A program made the translations under genes and the position numbers. Source: Proteromonas lacertae (taxonomy: Eukaryota; Sar; Bigyra; Opalinata; Proteromonadidae). From it: DNA of 22,311 bases. The notes below the pieces were generated by a model. The model was not told the DNA's origin and did not search any database. It saw only the letters and a program-made list of their open reading frames with translations. The DNA is taken from NCBI GenBank assembly GCA_002245135.1, contig NGBS01000659.1, positions 1-22,311 of the forward strand. Direction: 5' to 3'. Below, one piece after another: positions 1 to 9,242 of the stretch (within the stretch, counting starts at the first letter, position 1; each line of letters begins with the position of its first letter).

Positions 1-251
1 ATGATAATAGATGTATTACCAAGAAAAGAAACTCACATTGATATACTGGATGGAGTAAAAAAGGTTATATTTACAGCTGATTTAAATCATATGGATAGAT
101 CTGGAAAACCTCTATGTTAATATCATTTTTATTATATATATATATGATATGGTTTGTTTTAATAATCTTACTAGATATGATTTTACTGTAATAGATAATA
201 TAACTCAATGTCGGAATATGATAATATTGATAGTAAAGCTGTTGAATCAAA
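1..251 (+). pseudogene. Exon fragment(s) of an uncharacterised gene, frame unclear
   Basis: The first 115 bases read as coding from an ATG at base 1 (about 38 codons, including a VKKVIFTADLNHMDRSGKPL stretch). They end at a donor-like GTTAAT at 116. Possible acceptors at 174 and 194 do not restore a frame that joins the next long open frame. Protein-like text continues in frame 2 (176-210, YDFTVIDNITQC) and then frame 1 (211-255, SEYDNIDSKAVESKW), while the open frame at 252 is in frame 3. Either this is a decayed or mis-sequenced part of the gene that continues at 252, or it is the 3' end of a separate gene. The gene may also start left of the window. I do not recognise the product. Confidence 0.4.
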
Positions 252-1312
252 ATGGTGTTTATGTTATATGATAATTGTTCAAAAGATGTATTGAGAATTA
301 TTTCAATTCTTGAAGAAAAACTAGCAGTTGGAGTTTTATTAGTAACAAAAAGTGATCAACTTTACAAAGAGAGTTTTAAAAAGTCATTGTTAAAAAATAA
401 AATAAGAATTCCAATTGGAAAAATACATTATAGTGAATTTATAGAGATAAATGACTATTTAAAAAGTATTCAAAATACAACAGAAGATAGAGAATATTAC
501 AAAACACACCCATTGAGATTAAGATATATGTCGCTGGAGTGTTTGCCATATGAAAATTTATTGGTATATAATATATTGTATATATAAATTGTAGCATACG
601 AAATCTACTGATGAAATTTTGAGTATAGAATATGAACATTCATTTACATATATGGAGAATGGAGTGTTTAAAATTATTCATGAAAACAGTAGTGATGATG
701 ATAATAATAATAATAGTTATGAAAATGAGTTTGTTTCAGTTTTACCTAAGACACTATTGTCATTAATGCCTATTAAAGTCATATTTCCTGATATTGACGC
801 AGTATGTAGAAGATTCCCATATAATAATGTAAATGAAAAGAATAATTTTGTATTAATTGATGTTAACCAATTTAAAATGTGAGATTGAGAGAATTATTCA
901 AGGAATAGAGTATAATAATGATATGGGAATATTAATCAATGGATTTAATTACGATTCAATTGATTATTATCTCAGATTGAAATTTCTTAAAACAAATAGT
1001 ATGTTTATATTATTTTGAGTTAATAATATTGTATTTAGAGAAAATAGTATTAATATCTCCTTCTGCTTTTGAATATATAAGAAGAAAAATATTGTTAAAT
1101 AATGAAGTGACAGTTGAATTTAAAAGCCAGTCAAACAAAGAATGGGAGAAAGATGCAAAGCTATATTAGTCAAGAAGAAATGGAGTAAAGAATTAAATGA
1201 ACAAGAAGAACAGTTGAATGAATTAATAAGAACATATAGAGGAGAATTAAAGAAAGACTTTTTGACTAATTTATATAACATAAAAATAAAGAAACCTGTA
1301 GAAGAATTATAA
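252..1312 (+). CDS. Uncharacterised multi-exon protein, probably one frameshift near the 3' end
   Basis: Exons fit at 252-563, 595-849, 884-998 and 1039 onward. They are joined by introns of 31 nt (564-594), 34 nt (850-883, ending GAG) and 40 nt (999-1038), all starting GTAT and all keeping the frame. The product is charged, with an acidic Asp/Asn run (coded near 697-717) and no membrane segment or known motif that I can identify. In the last exon the frame stops at 1167. A different frame then carries lysine/glutamate-rich helix-like sequence (KKKWSKELNEQEEQLNELI) to TAA at 1310-1312. A 1-nt shift near 1157-1163 would join them, so this is either a broken gene or a sequencing error. The true start is uncertain: ATG 252 is used because the frame is closed upstream (TGA at 243). 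It converges on the minus-strand gene ending at 1419. Confidence 0.5.
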
Positions 1313-1418
1313 AAATTAAGAAAGTGTTATTTATTCAATTATTTTTTTTGTTCATCTTTTTCAAATAAAACCAAAAAAACATAAAAAAGTCAATCGAAGT
1401 GGATTATCTTCATATAAT

Positions 1419-4400
1419 TTAAAGATCTTTATCTAAAAGTCTTTTTTCTTTTATTCCCACAAAACTTGATGATTTTAAAAAGCTTGCATTTGGTAAGATT
1501 ACTGTTAAAGCAGGGTATAATAAAAGAAGTACAACGATTGATAAAACCAACAAGAATACATCTTTAATAAATGTCCAATTGTAACTCTTTGGTGATCTAC
1601 AAACTTTTGTAAAAGAAAACATAGTGTTTCCATACTTAGATCCATATTTACTAATCATCAAGTTAACATCTATTCTTGACGAACCTTTACGTTTGCATTG
1701 ATATATAATACCTAATTCATGAGGAATATTTGTGACTTCTGTTGTTTCAGTCAAATCACCTGATACTATTACTGTAAGTATATCGTTGTTATGTACTATA
1801 ACTTGAGGTTTTTCTCTTAACATTAATCGATTCTCTTTCTTAGCTTAAAAATCTCAAATTAAAGAAATTCATATGTTCATTTATACAAAAAATGATATAG
1901 CAACATAATATTTTGTTTCTATTGTATCTTCATCAATTGTTTTTGAGGCAAATTCATAATTATATTCATAATTAACAACACCCTTATCTACAACATCATT
2001 AGCAAGATCATAAGAATCAACATATTGAAGTATAATTAAAGAAATATATTAAATAAACAAAAGCAAATCTTAAAAGATATATCTCCATTTCCATCTTTCA
2101 TATCAGCATTTATATATTTTTCCACTTGTTCATAATCACTACCAACTATAAAATCAACTACTTTTGATCTACATTTCTTCATCCATGAAAATGATATTGA
2201 TGTATCATTTATACCAATTGAAACAACTATTGGATATTGTCCATCACTATCACATGTATAAAATATTTCCATGATTATTGCATCTGCATCAGGATATAAT
2301 GTCACTTTGTCATTATCATCAGCTGGATTACCATCCTCCATAATATCCAAATCATTATCAAAATCTTTATTACTACTATAACCAACTAAACTAACTGTAG
2401 CAGTCATATCTATATTAGCACCAATTACTTTTACTTGAGGATATGAAATATCTATTTTCTTTGTAGATGATATATAAAATCTAGTTTTATCTTCATCATA
2501 TCTACTAACCATTTTTCTATTTCCTATTTGATAAGGCAATTGTGTTATTCCATGCCTTACAGCATAATATTGAGAGTCTTTCGGAACATACATTCCTGTA
2601 GTAATATCTATAGGTAGAAGTGATTGTGAACATTTCTTAATATAACCGAATTTCAATGGTTGATGTGATATATCACTATTCTTATATCCATGAGTAACTT
2701 CTATTGATATTGTCACTTTATATTCACCGTCATCTTTACATAAATGACATAGTCCATAACTTACTGAATTTTTAGAAACATAACCATTTATAGCATCACC
2801 ATATGTATTGATAGTCATTTGGCTATTGTCATATGATACAGAAATAGGTTTATAAGTTATATTGTCATAACGACCCTATTAACATATATATATAAGCAAT
2901 ACTCTAAAATATAACTGCATACACGGATCAATAGCTGGTAAAATAACTTGAGGATCTTCTGATGAATAATCACTATTAATAATACCATCACTTAATATAA
3001 CATAATTATCTAATAATGCTTTACTACCTTTCTCAATTATATCAAAACCAGGAATTGGACCAATTTCAAAGTGTTTTTTATACTGAAATAAGAACTCTAT
3101 AAATATATATAATAATATATATACCAGTAGAAGGATCAAAAATATTATCCACAAAATCACCAGCATCAAAACCTTCATTTCCACCAATTCTACCAATAAT
3201 AGTTACAATAGCAGTACTATCACTTTTACCATTATATAACACTTCTAATGTTGTAGTTTGTGGGATATCTCTGTTTGGATCTTTTTCATCTGTAGCATCC
3301 CCTGATAATGTAACTTCAAATAGATTATTCTCCACTTTAGCTGACCATGATATTGTAGTAGATAGAAAATTGTCAGGTACAGTTACAGTAAAATAAGATA
3401 TAGATCCAGTACCTTCAGTAAATATATTAGAATGATTTTTAAAACTACTACTTACGTATCCATCTTTTATTACTAATTGACCTTTACTACCATGATAATT
3501 AACTAATAACTGAGGTATTGGTCCTTCTTTACATTTAACCATGTAAGTAAATTTTGTAGTGAAAAATCCACTATTATATTTAATATATGGCACAATAGTT
3601 AATAAAACATTACCATTACTAATGAAGCAATTATAATGTATTATTAAATCACAGTTAATTTTATTAGTATCATAGAAATCAGATGTACATATTGCTTCTG
3701 TATATGGTTGAACTACTGACATATTTTGATCTTGAATAAAATCAATGTAAGATACATTTGGAAAATCATTATTTATCTTTGCCAATTCTATTGTTACTTT
3801 ATTTGATAATGTATCTTCTCCTATTTCTAGAGGAGTTTTTTGATTCTCCTTAAATTGTCTATTTATATTATTATTAATTATAATATATACTCATCAATCA
3901 CACCATTCTTTACTACTGAATAAGATACTTCCGGAGCATATTCTAAAGTCACATTAGTCTTTGCTTTACTCTATCAATAAACATAAATACAATCGATTAT
4001 ACTTTCAATTCAGAATTTTCAGATTGACCTTTAAATGGATTTACTGGTTTTGAATGTATTTTGTAATGTCCTGATGTAAAAACATTTGGTAAAGATGATT
4101 CGGATTGTTGTTGTTGTTGATTATTATTATTATTATTATTTTGGTTTTTGTTGTTGTTGTTCATATTACCATTATTATTTTGGTTGTTGTTATTTTGATT
4201 CTGATTGTTTTGATTATTATTGCTATTTTGATTGTTTGTATTACCATTGTTATTTTGATTCTGAATGTTTTGATTGTTATTTGACCTAATACCATTTCCA
4301 TTATTAGTATTCTGCAAATTATTCTGATTCAATCCATTATTTCCGTTTGAGTTAGAATTCTGAGTGTTTCCAGAAGCTTGTTGGTTTGTTGAACTAGATT

Positions 4401-4611
4401 TAGCTTCATTGTTGGTATTTGGTTGCTTATTACTACCATCTTGGTTTAAAGCTTGAACATTGTTATTATTTCCACTATTTTTATTACTGTCCGAAGAAGG
4501 GTTTGGATTTACCTTAGTTTCTTCTATTTTTCTACTATTCGTTGATAGAGTAGTAAGTGGAGTGCTAATTACCAACCCTATGAAGAAAAGACAAATTAAG
4601 AATTTTTTCAT
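1419..4611 (-). CDS. Secreted Asn-rich, five-module, membrane-anchored surface protein
   Basis: Spliced model of about 984 aa. Exons (minus): 4611-4003, 3970-3891, 3858-3125, 3096-2903, 2875-2059, 1987-1887, 1838-1419. Introns are 32, 32, 28, 27, 71 and 48 nt. The first four are textbook GTAT...TAG. The 71-nt one is doubtful and the last ends AAG. Order: signal peptide (residues 1-17), Asn/Gln-rich low-complexity linker (about 44-170), then five related modules ending near residues 339, 483, 621, 774 and 925. Each module ends in an F-x-[YWF]-x-K-x-C/H type motif (KFTYMVKC, FLFQYKKH, LKFGYIKKC, ISFSWMKKC, MFSFTKVC). Several carry Y-x-C-x3-G followed by alternating beta-strand residues, an L/VSGD motif and a GPIP spacer. 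A membrane helix at 937-960 is followed by a 24-residue tail. The layout suggests a surface adhesin or receptor, which is inference. I do not recognise the module family. Confidence 0.8.
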
Positions 4612-4629
4612 TTAGAGGAGTTTTGAATA

Positions 4630-4653
4630 CAGTCAAACCTGTATTATTCGAAG
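4630..4653. repeat. Left terminal inverted repeat of the pogo/Tigger element
   Basis: Starts CAGTCAAACCTGTAT directly after the TA at 4628-4629. It matches the reverse complement of 7000-7023 at 20 of 24 positions, the first 15 without a mismatch. Confidence 0.93.
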
Positions 4654-5083
4654 TAATATAACTCGAATAAATTACATTTTTTATTTTATTTTATATGATT
4701 TTATTTTTTTGTTATTTTTACATGTTCTAATCTTTTATAAATTACTATTACTATAATATATTCTATCTATATTATTCTGAGGGTCATGATCTTCTTAAAT
4801 GTCTCTCTGTTTGAAATTACTATATTTTCTTATTCTATATCAAAAGATTAGTAAATAAATAAACCATTACAAGAAATACTATTCATAAATTCTTCTTGCT
4901 ATGATTTATTTTCTATAAAAATGAGACTATAAAACGAATATTATTTTGAAACATATTTTGATTTTACTAATTCTAACTAATCTTAATGACTTAACTAATT
5001 TTATTTGTATATTTCTAGTTGAAATAGATTAATTTAATTTTTTGATTAATATTGAGATAGATTGAAATGAATTATGTTGAATC

Positions 5084-5209
5084 AATCACTTAGAGTATAT
5101 AAAGATTAATAATTCATCACTTTATTAATATCTAATCACTTATATCCATAATATATCATTTTTATATCCATAATTTATCACATAGTAAAAAGTGATTAAT
5201 CAAGTGATT
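5084..5209. promoter_or_regulatory. Opposed and direct short repeats upstream of the transposase
   Basis: AATCACTT occurs at 5084-5091 and 5134-5141. Its inverse AAGTGATT occurs at 5190-5197 and 5202-5209. Between them an 18-bp sequence (TATATCCATAATNTATCA) is repeated at 5141-5158 and 5163-5180 with one mismatch. The block ends 24 bp before the transposase ATG, so it may be the transposase promoter or an internal protein-binding site. The repeats are visible; the role is inferred. Confidence 0.5.
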
Positions 5210-5233
5210 GATTTCATTTAATAAATTCTTAAC

Positions 5234-6806
5234 ATGTTGAACAATTCAAAAAAAAGAAGTGGTACTCAATTACCCTTACACACTAAAGCCATGTTGCTTA
5301 GACAATTAGAAGCTAAGCGTATAACAAGGTACGAAATATGTCAAAAATACTCAGTAAAACAATCAACTATATCTACATGGCTTATAAATAAGGATAAAAT
5401 CATGAAATTTGAAGGTAATAATTATCATTAAGTTGTTATAAATAGATAAAGATGATAATATATTTAGAGAGAGAAAATCAAAGTATCCTGAGCTGGAAAG
5501 AAAATTATTGAATTGGTATAACTCAGCAATATCAAAAATATATATAACTCACATCCCAATCACAGAGTCAATTTTATTATACAAACTCAATCAATTATCA
5601 GAGAAGAAGTTCCATATCTCATATGTTCAAAATTTAATGAAACGTAACAAACTGAGTAGCGTAAATCTTCATGGTGAAGCGTCATCATGCCCAAATGTTA
5701 ATATTAGTAATGTCCGTAAGATTATTTCTTCTTATAAACCTATGTTCGTATTTAACATGGATGAAAGTGGTTTATATTACTCACAATTGCCTAGAAAATG
5801 TGTAATTGACAACCATGAAAAGAAGAACTTCAAAGGATTCAAAATAGCAAAGTCACGTATTTCAATCGCAATTACAGTAAATATGGATAATTCAATTAAA
5901 GTACCAATTCTTTATATTGGAAAATCACAAAAACCTTTATGCTTTAATGAAAAACCTAACAATTACATTAATCAATCCAATGCTTGGATGGATAATAGAG
6001 TTTTTAAATACTATATGGATAATATTTTTCTTCCCTCAGTCAAAGATATTATTAAAAACAACAAAGTACTTTTGGTGATGGATAATTGTGCATCTCATCC
6101 TAGATCATTAATTGGAGCAGAATATGATAACATTCAACTACTTTTCCTTCCGCCTAACTGCACAAGTCGTTATCAACCATTAGATATGGGAATTATTAAC
6201 AAAATAAAAAGCAATTATAAAACTGAAATTTTAAAGAAATGTGTAGAAAATATTGAAAACTTTGAATTAATAAAGAATATTCAAATTGAAAACAGTAAAG
6301 GAAAAGGTGGTATAGCTTTATGTAAGCAACCGAATATAGCAGATGCTATGTATTATTCTACCAAAGTATTTTTTGGTCTTAAAAAAACAACAGTTATTAA
6401 ATGTTGGTTGAAATCTTCATTACCATCTGAAGAACAAATAAAAGAATTAAATTCCATATTACAATCAGAAAATTGTAATATGAATGTTGATGATGATGAA
6501 GAAAGTCAATGCGAATTAAGCCAAATAATTGGTAAAGTAAATGATATTATTATAGAAGATGGAAATACAAATTCATTTATAAATGCAACTTCTCTTTTTA
6601 GTACAAAATCTATAAGTGAGTTGTACCCATTTTATAGCTTTGAAAATGAAGATGGTTTTAAAGTAGAAGTTGTTGATAATGTAATTCAAGAAAATAGTAA
6701 AGAAGATTCAAATAATGCAACCTGCAAAACCAAAAGAAGAATTGATAATATGTCTAATGAAATAAATAAAACTAAAAAAAGCAAGATTAACAACATCTTC
6801 GAATAA
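5234..6806 (+). CDS. Pogo/Tigger-type transposase (CENP-B-like HTH plus DDE domain)
   Basis: Cuts and rejoins the element's ends by the DDE mechanism. Exon 1 is 5234-5414 and exon 2 is 5446-6806. The 31-nt intron (5415-5445, GTAATA...AATAG) rejoins the two halves in frame and gives 513 aa. Residues 1-60 form a pogo-type helix-turn-helix (ITRYEICQKYSVKQSTISTW). About 62-130 is the second, CENP-B/Tc5-type DNA-binding region (KYPELERKLLNWYN...). The DDE domain shows D166 in NMDESG, D273 in VMDNCASHP and D307 in QPLDMG, with 33 residues between the last two, which suits the pogo/Tigger DDxD group. The C-terminal 100 residues are acidic, then basic (KTKRRIDN...NKTKKSK), possibly a nuclear localisation signal. 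No internal stop or frameshift remains after splicing. Confidence 0.92.
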
Positions 6807-6999
6807 TCTTTAAAACACTTATAAAATCTCTTTGTATATCAATTATTTTTAGTGTATTTAGTATATTTATTCAAATGTATAAAATAGTAAATTATAATCA
6901 TTTTGTTTCAACATTTTATTTGATTATAATTCATTTTTCAAATAAACAAGAAGCAAAAAATATAACTCGAATTTTTGTCCGTTTCTTGAAAATGAAGGG

Positions 7000-7023
7000 G
7001 TTTGAGTTATACAGGTTTGACTG
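7000..7023. repeat. Right terminal inverted repeat of the pogo/Tigger element
   Basis: Ends in ACAGGTTTGACTG followed by the TA at 7024-7025. It is the reverse complement of the left repeat. The inner part (GAGTTATA) is the inverse of the subterminal TATAACTC motif at 6961-6968. Confidence 0.93.
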
Positions 7024-7025
7024 TA

Positions 7026-7657
7026 ATTGATGAAAAAATTGAATAATTTGCTTGATTAACTCAAGCTTATTTATATTCAAATTCATTGCTACAGCAGATT
7101 TGCAACGAACAAGAGTATTATTTTCACCATAATAAAACACTACTTTCTATTATTTGCCATAATTAATTATCAAATATGAAATTAACGACAATACTAATAT
7201 AAGTAATAATAATATGGCTATAGACATTTTAAATATCATCTAAAAATTTTGTTCAAAACTATAATCTTTCTTATTACTGATTAACACTAATCAGTTACTA
7301 TACAACAACAACCTTGATTTTCTGTCACTTTAGCTCATAGTAATCTATTAGTGTTGGTTATAATACATTATTATTCTATAAATCTACAAGGTTCTGTAAA
7401 GTAATACTCTTTCATTTAAAATGTATATCAAGTTCTCCATTTTCATGAATGCTAACAGATAATATATCTCTTCTAATATTAACCTTGCTTAAACATGCTT
7501 TAAAAAGCAAAATAATAAATAATGATTTGATCATTCTCAAGCTAAACTCGCTATATTTTCATTTATTTAATATGAATGGTCTAAAACGAATCTGATTGGA
7601 TAAAAATTCATTCAATTTTGTCGATTTTGATTTCAATATTTCATTCATTATTTCATC
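7026..7657. other. Intergenic region right of the transposon; no secure gene
   Basis: Before the transposon arrived this stretch was the upstream region of the surface-protein gene (minus) and of the Rho gene (plus). It holds two YCAAGCT motifs, at 7061-7067 and near 7538-7544. Weak minus-strand signals are present. A 40-codon ORF at 7534-7412 starts with a signal-peptide-like stretch (MIKSLFIILLFKACLS), and a short hydrophobic frame near 7230-7150 reads like a membrane helix. I could not join them into a spliced gene, so they may be remnants or chance. Confidence 0.4.
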
Positions 7658-8395
7658 ATGTCTTCATCAGTTTATCGAAAGAATCTTGGTATTAAAACTG
7701 TTAAATGTGTTTTTATTGGGTATTGTTGTTGTTTTATTCTCTTTTATAGAGAGTCACAAGTTGGAAAGTCAAGTTTACTTATGTCATATAGAAATGGATT
7801 ACTTCCAAGAGAACATATTCCAACAGGTATTTATTTTTTATTTTTATTTGTAGTGTTTGAGAATCAAGGTAAAATAATGGAATATCAAAATAGAAGAATT
7901 CAGTTTCATTTGATTGATACTTCTGGTATAACTTATTCTTTTTATATTATTATTATTATTATTATAGGATCAGAAGAGTATGATTGTATTAGAAATATAT
8001 CATTTTCAGATGTTTCTATTTTTATTCTCACTTTTTCTATTGTCAATATCAAATCATTACAATCAATTCAACACAAGTGGAATAAAGAAATCTTACCATT
8101 CTCTCATAATTCTATTAAAATTTTACTTGGAACTAAAAGTGATTTAAAAGATGATGTTGAAGATAATCAACAAATTGTTACTGAGCAAATGGCTATTCAA
8201 GTAGCTAATCAATTGAATTGTTCTTTTTATCATCAATGTTCAGCTCTAACTCAAGAAGGATTAGATGAATTGTTTTACAAAATGACTGAAATATATTGTG
8301 AAAAGAATGTAAATATAAAAACTATTCCACCAGATCCTGAAGTAAATAATCAACACGATCAAAAATATAAAAATTATTGTTGTATTTTAATGTAA
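7658..8395 (+). CDS. Rho-family small GTPase with Rnd-type substitutions
   Basis: Membrane-tethered signalling switch of the Rho family. Exons 7658-7719, 7750-7826, 7854-7925 and 7968-8395 give 212 aa. Introns of 30, 27 and 42 nt (GTAT...TAG) each fall inside a conserved motif and restore it exactly when removed. P-loop GESQVGKSS (21-29). Switch I EHIPTVFEN (42-50) has the effector Thr at 46. Switch II is DTSGSEEYD (68-76). G4 is TKSD (126-129), G5 is CSAL, and the C-terminal CaaX box is CILM (C209). TVFEN, KWNKEI and CSALTQEGL mark it as Rho/Rac rather than Ras or Rab. It has Ser at the positions of Ras Gly12 (S23), Ala59 (S70) and Gln61 (S72), as in vertebrate Rnd proteins, which predicts little GTP hydrolysis. 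It converges on Gemin2, with 29 bp between the stops. Confidence 0.93.
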   Translation: MSSSVYRKNLGIKTVKCVFIGYCCCFILFYRESQVGKSSLLMSYRNGLLPREHIPTGIYFLFLFVVFENQGKIMEYQNRRIQFHLIDTSGITYSFYIIIIIIIGSEEYDCIRNISFSDVSIFILTFSIVNIKSLQSIQHKWNKEILPFSHNSIKILLGTKSDLKDDVEDNQQIVTEQMAIQVANQLNCSFYHQCSALTQEGLDELFYKMTEIYCEKNVNIKTIPPDPEVNNQHDQKYKNYCCILM

Positions 8396-8424
8396 AACAC
8401 TAATTTATTTGTTTCTGCTTTTTA

Positions 8425-9171
8425 TTATTCCTTTATATAATCACTCCAATTTAAAGCTTCAGGCGATTGAACGAAATAAATCTCACATATTGTTATTAAT
8501 ATATTTAAATAACCTAATATTTCAGATTCATAATCAACAACCTTCATTCTTTCTTTTACACATTTCTTTAACAAATTGTATATCAAAGCAGAATTGTCTG
8601 GTATTAATGGTTTATCTACTAATGCCAAAATTCCAAATAACCACATTGCATAATGTTTATTTAGTAGCTTTATATCATTATCCAATTTATTTATAAGGTG
8701 TGATAACAGTTTATTTGTCATTAATTGATCAAATTGGATTAATATTGATAGTTTAGGATAATTACTACTAAAATTATTATTTCCAAAAATAAATATATTC
8801 CATTCTTCTAAATTATTTATACAAGGTAAAACTGGTACTTCATTGAGTAAGAATTTGTTTTCTGACCAATATAAGATATTCATTCTGATGTCTGAAAATT
8901 TTGATAGCAAACATGTTATCCAATCTTCACTTGGCTCATACTCGCAAATATTTTCATCTACTATATTAGTATCTTCTTCATTTATTGTTCCAACAGAACA
9001 ACCTTGAAAATCAACTTTTGTTACTGGTGGTAATTTAGAAACTTCATATCTTCCTAATAACAAATATTCTTCTGGTGTCATTGGTTGACCATTTTGTTTA
9101 ATTCTTTGTATATCTTCTTCTGAAAGATCTATATCCGGTACACTTAATGCTAACTGTTGATCTTCCTCCAT
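8425..9171 (-). CDS. Gemin2 / SIP1 family protein (SMN complex, snRNP assembly)
   Basis: Gemin2 is the SMN partner that holds the Sm-protein ring during spliceosomal snRNP assembly in the cytoplasm. This is one uninterrupted 248-aa frame, similar in size to other family members. Family signals in order: an N-terminal MTPEEYLLLGRYEVSKLP motif (about 31-48), a W-x-FSDIR-type helix (SEDWITCLLSKFSDIR), an NNLEEWNIFIFG motif, and a helical C-terminal half with MWLFGILALVDKPLIPD and LNILITICEIYFVQ. The match is by motif recall, without an alignment. No intron is needed, unlike most neighbours. It shares a 71-bp divergent upstream region with the GT31-like gene. Confidence 0.85.
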   Translation of the reverse strand: MEEDQQLALSVPDIDLSEEDIQRIKQNGQPMTPEEYLLLGRYEVSKLPPVTKVDFQGCSVGTINEEDTNIVDENICEYEPSEDWITCLLSKFSDIRMNILYWSENKFLLNEVPVLPCINNLEEWNIFIFGNNNFSSNYPKLSILIQFDQLMTNKLLSHLINKLDNDIKLLNKHYAMWLFGILALVDKPLIPDNSALIYNLLKKCVKERMKVVDYESEILGYLNILITICEIYFVQSPEALNWSDYIKE

Positions 9172-9242
9172 TTGATAAGTGTTATGAAATTATTATTTTG
9201 TATCTCAAACTACAAGCTTGAATTTTTTTTCTTATTTTTGAA
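9172..9242. promoter_or_regulatory. Compact divergent promoter region, Gemin2 / GT31-like gene
   Basis: Only 71 bp separate the two start codons, so both promoters must lie here or overlap the genes. It contains the palindrome-like ACAAGCTTGAA (near 9211-9221), an instance of the CAAGCT motif seen upstream of several genes in this window, and a T-rich run at 9224-9231. Confidence 0.5.

Larger units (their letters stand above)
4630..7023 (+). mobile_element. Complete pogo/Tigger-like (Tc1/mariner superfamily) DNA transposon
   Basis: A 2394-bp element flanked by a TA duplication (4628-4629 and 7024-7025). Its terminal inverted repeats begin CAGTCAAACCTGTAT: the first 15 bases are identical at both ends and 20 of 24 match. 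It carries one transposase gene (5234-6806) with all catalytic residues present. A 14-bp subterminal sequence (AATATAACTCGAAT) occurs in the same orientation at 4655-4668 and 6959-6972. Related copies lie inside the terminal repeats themselves, as expected for transposase binding sites. Intact ends, target duplication and gene suggest a recent insertion that could still be mobile. The left end lies 17 bp upstream of the ATG of the surface-protein gene on the minus strand. Confidence 0.93.

Noticed and set aside
4086..4289. Plus-strand ORF rich in Tyr/Cys/Asp
   Set aside because: Antisense shadow of the Asn/Gln-rich repeat in the surface-protein gene.
8409..8696. Plus-strand 95-codon ORF
   Set aside because: Antisense to the C-terminal half of Gemin2, which has clear family motifs.
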